From: Acephala macrosclerotiorum
Lineage: Eukaryota; Ascomycota; Leotiomycetes; Helotiales; Mollisiaceae
Assembly (NCBI GenBank): GCA_014904845.1
Contig: MU119247.1
Location: 62,001 to 126,000 of the forward strand
DNA length: 64,000 nt
Direction of reading: 5' to 3'
Notes under the pieces: generated by a model
Seen by the model: only the letters and a program-made list of their open reading frames with translations
What the model was told of the DNA's origin: nothing
The model's database searches: none
Shown: piece after piece, positions 12,044 through 23,026 of the stretch
Layout: each line of letters opens with the position of its first letter
Position numbering within the stretch: the first letter of the stretch is position 1
Translations under genes and position numbers: made by a program

Positions 12044-12702
12044 TTAATCCCCAAGCTCTTCCAATATTCTCTCCCGAGACCTTTGCCCCCTTTTCGCCGC
12101 CTCCTTAGGAGCACTCTCTGCCTCTAGCATCCTCCTGTCGAAAACTTCAAATGGCACCCATCCCTTCCACTTCTTCTCCACCAAGCATTCTTTACAAACC
12201 CCACAACTGGAGAATAGCCACCGAATTCCTTCTCCAGTGGAAACGGACGTGCCTTCCTTGACCAGACCAGTCGTCTATCATCATGTTCATTGTAAAAATC
12301 ATGCCCCGGACCAAACAGCGGATCTAAGAGTTCCGCATCTGAGATCTATATATGGAAAATGCGTTCAATCGGACAGTTTCGCACCAGGTCCGTCAGGCCG
12401 GATGCCTCCTACAACGCAATTGTCGCCCAAGAGCGGAGAGTTGTAGCCTTCAAAGTTTTTGAAGGGATCGAGGGAGAGAATTGTGAGGTTCTGGCTTCGA
12501 CAGAGTGCTTTTATGGTATAAGCCCCATCCAGAATGGTGAAACTATTGCTTTTGGAGAAATTCTCGAGGTCAGCGTAGACGATTTCAATATCACAAAACC
12601 GGTGATGGGATGTGGCCACGATCCTTTGGTCGAGAATCTGCGAAGGGCCATGGCCAAGAGAACGCTAGCGATTGCTAGCTTGTTGGTGGAGGCAATTTCC
12701 AT
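12044..12702 (-). pseudogene. Degenerate gene of unknown family with Cys-rich C-terminus
   Basis: Protein-like sequence is spread over several minus-strand frames. From 12619 down one reads VYADLENFSKSNSFTILDGA and LTILSLDPFKNFEGYNSPLL; then in another frame DAELLDPLFGPGHDFYNEHD and RKARPFPLEKEFGGYSPV; after a one-base shift CGVCKECLVEKKWKGWVPFE, ending ILEELGD with TAA at 12044-12046. The frames join only if there are at least two frameshifts and one stop, so the gene looks dead. The C-x2-C-x2-C arrangement may have bound metal. I do not recognise the family; fragments of fungal F-box/LRR-like proteins are one possibility. Confidence 0.5.
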
Positions 12703-13185
12703 TGAGGAAATTTGTGTATTTGTCTCCCTATTTGTTTTCTATGCCTCATTTCTTAAGATTCATCAAAGACTTTTTGCCGATGGGTGTGCTCATGTTGGGA
12801 ATTGTTCGCTGAGAAGAGACTTGAGACTCTCAGAATTGAGGTTGCGCCAAGCCTTTCTCAGTGGTTTGGCAAGGCTTGGAAATTGGAACAAGTCTTGGCG
12901 TCACAAGCATTGGCACATATAGCGGCTTGGGTGTTGCCAAGAAGAAGCAGGTGGCACAGCCACAATTTCTGAGGGCAAAACAATTATCCGAGGACTTTGC
13001 GTGTGCCAAGTTGAGAAAATTTGTTCTTGGCTTGGCGACTTGTCGAGATGTTGCGTAGTGTCGTATTTTTATATGCTCTTAGCTTGCCCCAACTTTTCTT
13101 TTAATTTAAGTCATAGTATCTTCTCCGCCTAGCTTCTAGCTGCAAAATACTATAACTCTGAATTCAGGACCACGGTCACTATCTG
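12703..13185. other. Intergenic with clustered GCCAAG/CTTGGC words
   Basis: No gene supported. Between about 12840 and 13050 the hexamer GCCAAG or its complement CTTGGC appears at least six times in both orientations, giving a loose imperfect inverted repeat; it may be a decayed repeat element. Confidence 0.4.
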
Positions 13186-14087
13186 CTACGACGAAACAGC
13201 CCCGCCACCAATCTTCAAACGCCCTCCAGTCATGAATTGTGAGTCCTTACTCGCAAGAAACGATACAACAGCTGCAACATCCTCGACCTCTGCCCATCGA
13301 CCTAGTGGTACGTTTCCCAGCATAGTCGCAATCTTTTCAGGTTGCCAAGCTGCAAGAAACATTGGCGTATTGACACCGCAAGGATGCACAGTGTTCACAC
13401 GAATGCCATATGGGCCTAACTCCGCCGCTGCTGTAACACACATTCCTCGGAGAGCATACTTTGCTGCCGAGTAAGCAATCAACCCTGGTGTTGCTCGTAG
13501 TCCGGCTATAGATGAGGCAAGAATGATGCTTCCACCGTTCTTAAGGTCCCGCATTGCTGTTCCAGCATGCTTGATGCCCAAGAAAGCTGTTTTGGCACAA
13601 TCGTTAGCCAGTGTTGCACTTCATTTTGAGAGAGGTGATATTGCTGTGTTGCAGGATGTTCATGACAGCTCGACTTACCAGATCTACAATCTATCGACAT
13701 GACTCGATCATATAGATCCACAGATGTCTCCAGCACGCTCGCTGAAGGGTACGACAGACCTGCGCAAAGAAAAACAGAGTCCAGGCGTCCAAAGACTTTG
13801 ATTGTTTCTGCAACAAAGGCCTCAACAGCAGGCTCGGAGGTGATATCTGCGGTTATGTAGTAAATTGATTCTGATCCCACGATACCTGCTGGCAATTTTG
13901 CTTCCAAATCCGTCTTAGCATCTTGCAAAGCCCTTGAATTGATGTCAATGAGCACAACCTTTGCTCCCTCATGAAGAAAACGATGTGCTGTTGCCAGTCC
14001 AATGCTCCCAGCCCCGCCTGTTATCAATGCGACTTGGCCAGCAAGTCGCCCAGAGACTGGACTGTGCTGAAGTATAGATGTAGTCAT
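13186..14087 (-). CDS. Short-chain dehydrogenase/reductase (SDR)
   Basis: NAD(P)-dependent oxidoreductase of the classical SDR type; substrate not predictable. Exons 14087-13679 and 13586-13186 (269 aa) with an intron GTAAGT..ACAG. The Rossmann cofactor motif TGGAGSIGLA lies at residues ~22-31, the acidic VVLIDIN strand end follows and suggests NAD(H) preference, CAG replaces the usual NAG, the catalytic serine is in SIILASSIAG and the catalytic pair in YSAAKYA. The closing GIRVNTVHPCGVNTPMF resembles the subgroup that includes carveol and mycofactocin-associated dehydrogenases. It is divergent from the MFS transporter over 648 bp, which suggests co-expression in uptake and oxidation of a shared small alcohol or sugar-type substrate (inference). 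Confidence 0.92.
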
Positions 14088-14735
14088 GTCGTATTCGAAT
14101 TTACAAAGTTAGGCAGCGGGATGTAGTGTAGACAAATCTTAATGCGATTCAACTGTCTGGTAGGGTAGTAACATGAAATAAAAAGTTCACGAGACAACCT
14201 GCAAATTAAATCATGGCCAAGAGTAGTCCAAGTACTACTGGATCGACGTAGTAGTTCAGATGAATGTTTATGCTCGTAACAAGACCATTAAATCAGAGTT
14301 CTCGTGGTCAAAAGCGGGGGAAGCTCAACCTCAATCTCCAGTTCCGAGGCAGTGAGATGAGGGACCAAGCATGTACCAAGGCCAATGCCAAGACTTGGTG
14401 AAGTGTCGCGGGGCTGGGCGGCCCGCCGAGCATGGCGTGGAATCTTTCCTCAAGATGAGAAGTCCTTGTCCCAATTCTGAGGGGATAAGTGTTCAACCCC
14501 ACGAATGACCGTCAATCCATGTGGTATTGGGACCCCGCGTGCGGAGTCACTCCGCAATATGTTTTTCCCGTACTGCTAGTATCCCAAGTCGAGAAATTTC
14601 CTGGTGGCTGAGGCAGTGCTTCACCATTTATTCTACACGTTATATATCACTGACACTGACTCTAGAATGCGCATATTCTCATTTGCAGCCATCCCCCTAT
14701 GTTCAAGAATCACCTTCAAATCAACTATAGCCATC
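14088..14735. promoter_or_regulatory. Shared divergent promoter region of SDR and MFS transporter
   Basis: 648 bp between the two start codons, no gene inside. Probably holds a bidirectional promoter; no specific operator could be identified with confidence. Confidence 0.45.
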
Positions 14736-16631
14736 ATGAGGAGCCCTTTCGCCATTAAGGAAGATCCTCAAAACCCTATTCCCCATGAGGCTTTCGGGTG
14801 GAGGGTCTATTACGTTGCCTTCGCCGCAACATGGGTAACTATTCAAAAACTCTCGTGGCCAGAAGTAGATCAAGCTGACTTATAAGGCATCTGCAATGTA
14901 CGGATACGATTCTGCCTTCATCGGAGGTACTCTAAACTTGCACTCTTTCCAAGAAACATATGGTCTCACTCCCACCCCAATCACAAGTCTATCATCGAAT
15001 ATTGTGTCTACATTTCAAGGTGGTGCCTTCTTTGGTGTCATACTCGGTACCGCTTTCTCGGAGTACTTTGGCCGTAGATGGGTGATTTGTGGATCCGGTG
15101 TTGTGTTTATAGTTGGTGCAGCGGTACAGCTCATTGGTAAACTTGGAGCTCTCTACGGAGGGCGCGTTCTGACTGGACTTGGAGTGTATGGCTTTTTATT
15201 CCCTCAAAGCTCGTTATAAATGCTAATGTTGAGATAGTGGCGCTTCATCCGTGCTCGTACCCATTTACATCGGTGAATGCTCTCCAGCACCAATACGTGG
15301 TCGCCTCATCGGGGTCTTTGAGATCATGTTACAGATTGCACTAGTGTTCGGATTCTGGGTCAACTACGGCGTCAACTTGAATATTTCCAGCTCCACGGAT
15401 AAGCAATGGCACATTCCAGTAGCAGTCCAACTGGTTCCTTCTGGTCTACTGGTTATCTCCATGCTTTGGACCATAGAATCTCCGCGGGTACGTGAACCGG
15501 GAAGAACTCTTCTCCCTATGTTGGAATTTCCCATGACATTGTCCCGAGACATTCTCTCGAGGCTCTTTCAAAGAGCAATTTCTGAATCTCCTTTCAGTGG
15601 TTAATTGCTAAGGGTCGCAAAGAGAATGCTCTTAAAGTTCTATCCTGGGTTCGGAACCTTCCTGCTGACCATGAATATGTTCAACGAGAAATTGCGAAGA
15701 TGTCAGCTGCAGTAGAGCATGAAATCGAGCTTACCGGAGGGAAGACGATGACTCTCGCTACCTTGAAAGAGTTGAAGAATATCAGTATCAGAAATCGCAT
15801 CTTGATCTGCGTGGTATTGATGCTTCTCCAGAACCTGACTGGGTAAGTGGTATTCTCGTCTTGCATACCAGAATTTTTTCACGCAGCCTCGGCTGACTTG
15901 TCTCATACAGTATCAATGCGATCAACTACTACTCTCCCACAATCTTCAAGTCCATCGGCTTTACTGGGGCTTCTACTGGCTTGCTATCCACCGGTGTTTA
16001 CGGACTTGTCAAGATGTTCACGACCGTCGTCTTCATGATTTTTATCGTTGACAGATTTGGTCGTCGCCTTCCACTTCTCGTCGGTGCCGTAGGAGCTGGT
16101 TTCGCCATGTTCTACATGGGAGCCTACGCCAAAATTAGTGGCTCCTTCGATCGACTCCCACCGGCAGACGCTGGTGCCAACACAGCGGTCGCGATGATCT
16201 ACCTCTATGCCGTTTTCTACGGCTTTTCCTGGAACGGCATCCCGTGGATCTTTGCCGCTGAGGTGCTCCCAACTCGGGTGCGAGGTCTGGGTATGATGTG
16301 TGCAGTATGCATGCAATGGCTTGCGCAATTCACGATTGTCTATTCGCTTCCACACATGGTTAAATCAATCAAGTACGGAATGTTCTTCTTTGCAGCATGC
16401 ACATGTGTTGCTTTCCTTTTCGCGTATTTCTTTGTCCCCGAGACCAAGGGGGTGACGCTTGAGGATATGGATTTGCTATATGGACCTCAGGCGCCTACAT
16501 TTGCTCGGGCCAAGCGGAGTGCTTATGATGATGCTCATCGTTCAGGACTGACGAGCAATCGACTTTACGCTATGGAGAATGAAAAGCATAGCTTTGAGGC
16601 TGAGTTGGAGGAACGGGTGGAGACTGTTTGA
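14736..16631 (+). CDS. MFS sugar/quinate-type transporter
   Basis: Plasma-membrane proton symporter of the sugar porter family, about 12 transmembrane helices. Exons 14736-14834, 14887-15185, 15238-15487, 15598-15842, 15911-16631 (537 aa, phases consistent). Family marks: YGYDSAFIGG in helix 1, GRRWVICGSG after helix 2, GRVLTGLGVGASS, PIYIGECSPAPIRGRL, ESPRW, NLTGINAINYYSPTIFKSIG, DRFGRRLPLL and the terminal PETKGVTLEDMD. The YGYDSAFIG start and overall pattern are closest to quinate permeases (qa-y/qutD type), but hexose or other polyol substrates cannot be excluded. Its divergent neighbour is an SDR. One intron (15488-15597, 110 bp) is longer than the others. Confidence 0.93.
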
Positions 16632-18026
16632 TGTGGAATCGGGAGTTTACTAAACAGACCTGACTCGGGTGACGGAGTGCTGCTCCTCAGTTGGAAACAA
16701 TCACGAGGACTTCGGGTCGTTTGGCGAGCAGCTTTACCTTCAAGAGTCTGTCTTATGAGCATTCGTCTAAATCAAAATAATTTAAATTGCTTGAAAGTAT
16801 TTGTCTAGAATATCCATGACAAGAAAATTTTCTTCGCTATATTATCTTCCCGTCATGATGCAGTTATTCACCATAAACGTGAACCTGGAATTGGAAAGGC
16901 TCGCTAAGCTTACAGGGCGCGGGGCTCGCTTAGGGACTTCAGGGGAGAGGTACAAATTCGTCCTTAATCGTGACTTCTCGACATCTAAATTGATTATTGA
17001 CTGTTTATTAGACAAAGAATAAAAGAGATTCCCAAAAGCGCGTGTTCTTTGATCTATTGCTCCATTACCTAAGCGAATCACAAACATTACGAGTTGACAT
17101 CTTGTACAAAAATCGAGGCCAGTCCTCCATACTTCAACTATTTCAAGTCGCTTCGGGATAGACAGAGCTCCAAGACTGTGAGCAAAAGAGATATTCTTGA
17201 TTGAGTATACCTTGTTAGAAAACCCTTTATTGGTCAGAGGGTAAATTATGCATGGCGCAATGTATCTGTCAACTAGGGGACCTAACCTTGGGCCCACAAT
17301 ATACGCCATGATCACTTCATCACCATTATTTCTCCGCCTAACATCAATTTTTCAGCATTTAATTACTGAGCTATTGGTATCAAATCATTTCAAACTCTGT
17401 CCCTCGCCCCAACAAAATGAGACCAACTTTCTTAAACCGACTTCAAGCATGGTTGTTTATAATACATCTCCATGAACATATGCTAGAATATGACCATCGA
17501 CCCTTTCGACACGCTTTTTTCTTTTTAGAATCAAATTTTTCATTTCGCGACTTCTATGATCAAATCTCGTTCTAGTCCTACAAACAGATTTAAATGCCTC
17601 AGAAAAAATACAACATAACAGAGTCAACTGCTCCAGGCCGTCGACAATGCATAGCATGGTTAAGCACATGTGCGAAAATGTGGAACTCGTTCTATGGTAG
17701 AGAGTCACTCCTTGGAAATGTTAATTGTTATATATAAGGAGACGCGGTTCTTGTCCCAATGCCTATGATCAAATACGAGAGACTCTGGGGGAGTTTTGGA
17801 AAGAAAGTGTGGGAGCGGGTGGATGTTGTGAAGTGCGAGGAATGTGAGAGGAGTGGGTGTGAGCGAGGGTTGTGACCATGAACTCTGCCTTGAAGCTAGC
17901 AAGGAGCGAAGCTTCATTGCACACTCCCAGATTTGCAAGAGCCTCAAGTCTTCGTGATCTCCCATCTCATGTCCACAATCCAAAGGCTGAAAACTTGCTG
18001 CCAAGTTTCTTCTCACCCCTGACTTC
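16632..18026. other. Intergenic, no supported gene
   Basis: 1.4 kb without a credible gene. A 157-codon minus frame (16842-17315) and several shorter ones have no family resemblance. Bases 16900-16950 resemble 11850-11895 (see there). Confidence 0.5.
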
Positions 18027-19130
18027 TTAAGCCCGCCTTCCATCTTCATCAGCATATTCGTCTAGCCCATTTCTCCGCAAGAACTCCTCTAGCATGCCCG
18101 CCACCTTCCCATTATCCATATCCGCAAACGCGATATGTGTGCTGCCCTTCAAACCCGTCTCCCTAAGCATCAACACCTCCGCACTTCCGCCATACTCATT
18201 AATCAGCTTCGCCGCCAATATACTCTGCTTCAAAAACTTATTATCCTCCGCCCTGTGATCTCCCCACACGAACTGAACCGCCGTCAAGTTTGCCAACTTC
18301 TTGCACTGCTCCACAGGATGACGAAAGCTCCAAATCCAGGTATGGTATTTGCAGCGATATTGATGTTGTCCGGAAAGACATACCCAATACTTTCATACGT
18401 CACAATTGCCGCAATATTTGTTCCATGAGCTCTCGTCGTCGTGATCTGAGCTCTCAGACCTGCAGCAGAATTCGTCAAGTAGACAACCTTGTCCCCCAAC
18501 TTCCTGCTGTCCGCAGCAACAGCCATCGCCTGAGTATGAAGCAACACATTCTCATCCGTATCAAACTCATCATAACGCGCACTCGTCGCTTGCTGCCAGG
18601 CATAGGTATCATTGATAGGAAACTGGACATCTGGCCACCAATTCATGTAACTGGGGCCGAAATTCAATCCTGCGAAGTTCCCTTGGTCTCGGTAGCTGGG
18701 GTGTAGGTTATTGGTACACACGCCCAGTTTGTGCGGCCGACTCGGGGACCGTCCTAGAGGTAGGTTGGATAGTCATGGGCGAGGAAGAGGTCTTTGTAAC
18801 CGGGGCCGCCATCCCAGCGGTTTTGGAAAACTTGGGTTGATGAGGAGTGCCACATTACAAGGGAGGAATTGCGAGGAGTCTACGAGATGAAATACCTGTT
18901 GCAGGGAGAAGTTGTTAGCGTTTGGGTATGGTATTCGAGGGAGAGACTCACTCTACATATCCATGATCGCACGAAAGCGTCTCGTTAGGATTCTTCGGAT
19001 TGAGAAGAATCCTCCCTCCAAACTCAAAACCACCAGAGCTGTCAAGCATGATTGGCTTTCTCCCAGAAACACCACTGTTTGCTGTCACCAGAGTGATCGC
19101 AAACAACGAAAACAATTCGATCGATCAAAT
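18027..19130 (-). pseudogene. Secreted alpha/beta-hydrolase pseudogene
   Basis: Remnant of a fungal secreted alpha/beta-hydrolase (esterase/lipase-like). The N-terminal exon around 19110-18960 reads RKPIMLDSSGGFEFGGRILL and ends in a GTGAGT donor; the main exon follows. Recognisable blocks: YMNWWPDVQFPI, ARYDEFDTDENVLLHTQAMA, LTNSAAGLRAQ (nucleophile elbow, with Ala where Gly is usual), THIAFADMDN (catalytic His region). Breaks: TAG at 18880-18882 and TAG at 18754-18756, both where the family has Trp, and a one-base loss near 18310 that separates FGAFVI from VEQCKKLANL. The two stops are TGG to TAG changes, i.e. C to T at CpA on the other strand. No start codon with a clean signal peptide was found. 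Confidence 0.82.
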
Positions 19131-19782
19131 GGTTCGTCTGAACCTCAAAACTGGGGAAATTGCGCAGGAAAACGAAAATCTCCGAGTCTTATGCAGCTTC
19201 TCACTTCTCCTGATGCAGTCATCCCAACCCCAGTACCCCACATCCTGACCACATGCCGTCACTCCTTCTTGGCAGGCTCTTTTGGAAAGCATAATTATCG
19301 GAAGCGGATGCGAGGATGAAAATGTGGTGCATCGGAAATGTGGGATACAGGAAACAATTCGATTTTGCCAGATTGCTTGACGAGGTAGAAATCAAGCCTC
19401 ATTCAGCCACGACAAGGAATAAATTTGCCAACTTTAGGAAGATGGGAGGCTTGCAATGGAGGATGCGCTAGCATTGGGGTAACGTTTCATCGCAGAAATT
19501 TCAGTACACTTTCACAGCAGCCAGAGAGTGGCTGTTTGATTCCTGCTAGGATTGCGGGTCCAGAATTGAAGTACAAATAACCCATTAAATTTTAGAAATC
19601 ATTTGGGAAGTTTCAAAAGTAAGCACGTAGATAAACGTACACAAAATGGGAGTGAAAAATGGGAGAATGATAAATTGCAAAACATAACTTTATAAACTTA
19701 CCCGCCAGCAGGCACTTACTTACTTTTGATGCGACACACAAGGCCAGCTTGTATCTCGTACTTTCACCATCTACGATCTTCC
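19131..19782. other. Intergenic
   Basis: Upstream of the hydrolase remnant and 3' of the RING gene. No gene seen. Confidence 0.5.
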
Positions 19783-20895
19783 TCAGTCTTCATCTTCGAA
19801 AAGATCATCAATGTTATGCTCTGAGAAGACACGAAAGGCGCTTCGTGTTGGGAAGACACTAAAGAGACTCACCTCAGAATCCTGTTCCAGATCATCCGAG
19901 AAGTCCCGACGACAGAAGCCGCATGAGTCGCGTTCCAGTAGTCAAGCTGAGATGCAAGCTTTGCCATAGATATGACCGCAAGGGAATTGCACAGGCACTT
20001 CTTCAGGTCCATCGTAATTCGATTCGGTGCTGCGGTAAGACCCCATGCAGATATTGCATTGGTGACTGTCCTCGTCTTTGGGGAGAGCAGAGACCGAGAC
20101 GCCTTGCAGCAGTTCTGCGATTGCGAGCTTTCGGCCTAGTCGGATTTGCTCGGCCATGCGGTCGTGATTTCGTTGTTGGATGCGCTGGAATCGTAGGGAT
20201 GCATTCCGTCGTTGGAAGATGAGGCTTTGAATCTCATCGTCCCTCTGGCGGCCTTCTTGGCATCGAGTTGTCATCTTTAATAGCCCAGTGAGTATGGTTT
20301 GTTGCTGTTCGGGAGTTAAGGCGTTTGCAATCTCGTGGAGTCTTATATAAGCTCGAAGGACGAAGTAGTCCTGCTCCATTGCGTCTCGATTGAGTCTGAA
20401 GCTCTGCGCTTGGAGTTGCTCTGTATTCCAAGTGGCCATGTGTTGGACGGGGATATTATTCATAGCTCTAACGAGATGCAGCTTTCAATTAGATAGTTCT
20501 CATTAGATACCATCATTTGCTAGTACAAGATTCAGGGCTTGCTCAAGAACTCGCCTTGGGGTTGGGGTATCTGATGGGGCGGGGGTTGTATTTCGATGCT
20601 GAGCTGTGTCAAAGAAGTATTGAATTCGTTCTGCCTGTAGTAACGTCATCACGTCTGGATGGACTAGTGAAAGAGTAAATTCTTCCACCACAGCATCGCG
20701 GTCCCATTGAAGCGCCCGTTGAGCTATGATTTCTGCTGACGGTTGCTCCATGGTTGCTGTAAAGTAAGGTAGCTTGTGGATTTCGTGGATGAGGTTATTT
20801 AGGGTGGAAAACTTACTGCGCAGTGACTTTGTTTCTGAAGGTGAAGTTGGGGATGTGTCGGGAAATGGCTTAATGATCTTTCTCAGAGTGATCAC
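19783..20895 (-). pseudogene. RING-finger protein interrupted by a TGA inside the RING
   Basis: Candidate E3 ubiquitin ligase. Exon 1 20895-20511, intron GTATCT..TTAGAG, exon 2 from 20465. A long helical region precedes the RING: CNICMGSY, then CGHIYGKACISA, then TGA at 19942-19944, then LLERDSCGFCRRDFSDD in the same frame. RING domains of this type have Trp exactly where the TGA lies (C-I-x-x-W-L), so it is best read as TGG to TGA. Past the stop the frame continues to a GTGAGT donor near 19873 and a plausible last exon encoding EHNIDDLFEDED with TGA at 19783-19785. If translated only to the TGA, a 300-aa product would lack the last CX2C pair and could not fold a full RING. The two halves of the N-terminal region (ALQWDRDAVVEEF and SFRLNRDAMEQDYF) look like a weak internal repeat. 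Confidence 0.7.
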
Positions 20896-21582
20896 TGATT
20901 CACTGGAATATATATACGCAATGATAATTGCATGATTCCTCTAAGAACAAGGCTATGTTTTGAATATGACTACTACAATCAGATAAAGTGCAGTGACCAT
21001 GACTTGTGTGGAAAGGAGATCGTAATAAAAGGTTATTGTTAAAGATAAAGTGTTACATGTTATTGATGTTACAATGTTGTGAAAGAAAGAGAAGGCAGGC
21101 TTCACGTAACAAGGAAGACCTTGCTCGATCCATCGCTGGCTTTATTTAAACACATTTGTTGAGCCTGGGAGGCTGGTGTATATGAAAATACCGATGGATG
21201 CAACAAAAGCAGAGCACAATGCTGTAAGACCTGGTGATTCCCCAACTACCCACGGAACACGAAAATTTGAGATAGACCTAGGCCGGTTGTGATTTTGAAG
21301 AGTACTTGCTAGAACCTTGAGGTCGTAGACATAGAACAATGGGGTTTGAACTCTAAAGGGTAGCTCGTATGTGCGAAGTAACGAAAGAAGCCTGGAAGCG
21401 GCTTGAATATAAACTCTGCAAAAATATAGGCAAGAAGTAATGCAAGCATGAAAGCATGAACAAGAATTTTCCGTAATGCCAGTCCTGCCAAAGGCGAAAA
21501 CAGCAACGCCTGAACGACTGGGTATCACCATAAATCTACTCCGCGCAAAATGCTCCTTCTACCCAAACCCCGAAATCAGACA
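20896..21582. other. Intergenic with a doubtful membrane-protein fragment
   Basis: On the minus strand, 21506-21309 encodes a hydrophobic stretch (ILVHAFMLALLLAYIFAEFI) and 21300-21145 another (ALCSAFVASIGIFIYTSL) in a different frame; they might be two exons or pieces of a small membrane protein, but no family, start or splice site convinced me. Confidence 0.3.
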
Positions 21583-23026
21583 TCAATTCCCATTCTCTTT
21601 CCTACTCCACTTAAACAGCCCGCCAAACCCCCTCTTTCTCTTCTCCACTTCTCTAGTATCTTCGAACTTCAATTCTCGTCCCCACTCGTCAACCCCCTTC
21701 AGCGATCCAATCTCCACCACTCCCCTCAAAACACTCGGACTCATCGGTCCTAACGGCGGCAGTGGCTTCGCTCTCCTCCGCGCCTCTTCAAGACTGATAT
21801 TCTTCGCCCTAGTAGTTGAAGAAAGTGGCGTCCCGTCGTAGAGGATATCGTTCCTTGTTACTGATCCAGGAATCGGAGCCGAGATCTGGAGGTGTGAGGA
21901 GGAGCGCGAATGGGAGATTAAGTGGCAGTGAGGCTGTGAGTTAGATGTTTTGTGATTGTGGAGGGGAAGAGGCGGTGGTCGGCGTTGAGCAGGTGGTGCG
22001 GAGTGCCGAGGCGCGAGATCGATGTAAGCGGCTGCGGCGAGGGGTGTGGAGGCGTTCTGAGAGCAGGTGTGTAGTGGTGGATAGGGTGGTGGCTCTCGCG
22101 GTTGACTGTCTCGTCTGCGGTTAGAAGGGAGGACGAGCTTGTCTATTGTGGCGTTGAAGGTTGAGAGTGGAGTTGGATCTGGATTTTCTATTGGTACCTG
22201 GGCCACTCGAGGGTGAGCGTAAGAGCTAGGTGATGGGCGATTGTGAGGTCGAGTTCGTGTTGAGGCTTGAGATGGTGCTGTTTTTGGCCGGTGGTTGTTG
22301 CTGTACTCCTTGATTTTGTATTCGAGCTCTGAGTTCTGCTCCCGGAGGAGCTTGGCCGCTTCTTCTGCTGCGACAGCCCTAGACAGAAGTTGGCGATTGG
22401 CGTCCTCAATCGCAGCAATAGTCTCGTCAACAACTTTGATGATGGCACGTGACTGTGAAGTTGGTCAGCTATGAAAGAAAGTCTACGTGAGCAGGACGTA
22501 CTGTCATCTCCGAGGATTTGAATTCCATGCTCGAATGGGATACGGCAGGTGATTTGATTTGATTGTGTGATGATGGTTTGAGTGTCCGAACAGCCATCGG
22601 CGAAGTATCCTCCAACTCCGCAATAAACGAGGAATGAGTTGATGAGTAGGGCGAGTCGTACGAAGAAGCAGACGGAAGCTCAAAGACAGAGTCAACAGCA
22701 GACGTTGGAGTTCTCGTGTCGTAAGAATACTGCCGTATGTGTCGAATGGATCCAAAATCCCATTTTTCATTCTCTGTAGAACCTAAAAAGCTCATACTGG
22801 GACTCTGCCTCACTACACTAGGTTGCCGGAGCCCTGGTCGCGATGGTGGGATTGCAATAGGCCGCAAGTACTCAGTTGACTTCCTGGTCCGTCCTGCTGA
22901 TAGCCTTGAATCGTAGCTGCCACGCTGAAGTTGTGCAGGCTGCCACTGACTTGCCACGTGGGGTTGAGGCATTGAGCCTCTTGCTCGGGGTTTTATTGGC
23001 GACTCCATCGTGTTCAAGTCAACCAC
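21583..23026 (-). CDS. Disordered protein with short coiled coil, function unknown
   Basis: Two exons, 23026-22502 and 22452-21583, intron GTACGT..CACAG; 464 aa (a second Met at codon 7 could be the start). Mostly low-complexity Ser/Pro/Arg-rich sequence; a helical segment at residues ~176-225 (VVDETIAAIEDANRQLLSRA, then EEAAKLLREQNSELEYKIKE) is a likely coiled coil. The C-terminal end is more conserved-looking: LEEARRRAKPLPPLGPMSPS, then VDEWGRELKFEDTREVEKRK and GGLFKWS. I do not recognise a domain; such proteins in filamentous fungi are often uncharacterised. Confidence 0.75.

Noticed and set aside
16842..17315. 157-codon minus frame
   Set aside because: No family resemblance, no neighbour or splice support.
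19942..19944. TGA in the RING gene as selenocysteine
   Set aside because: Filamentous fungi of this group lack the selenocysteine machinery, and the position is a conserved Trp.
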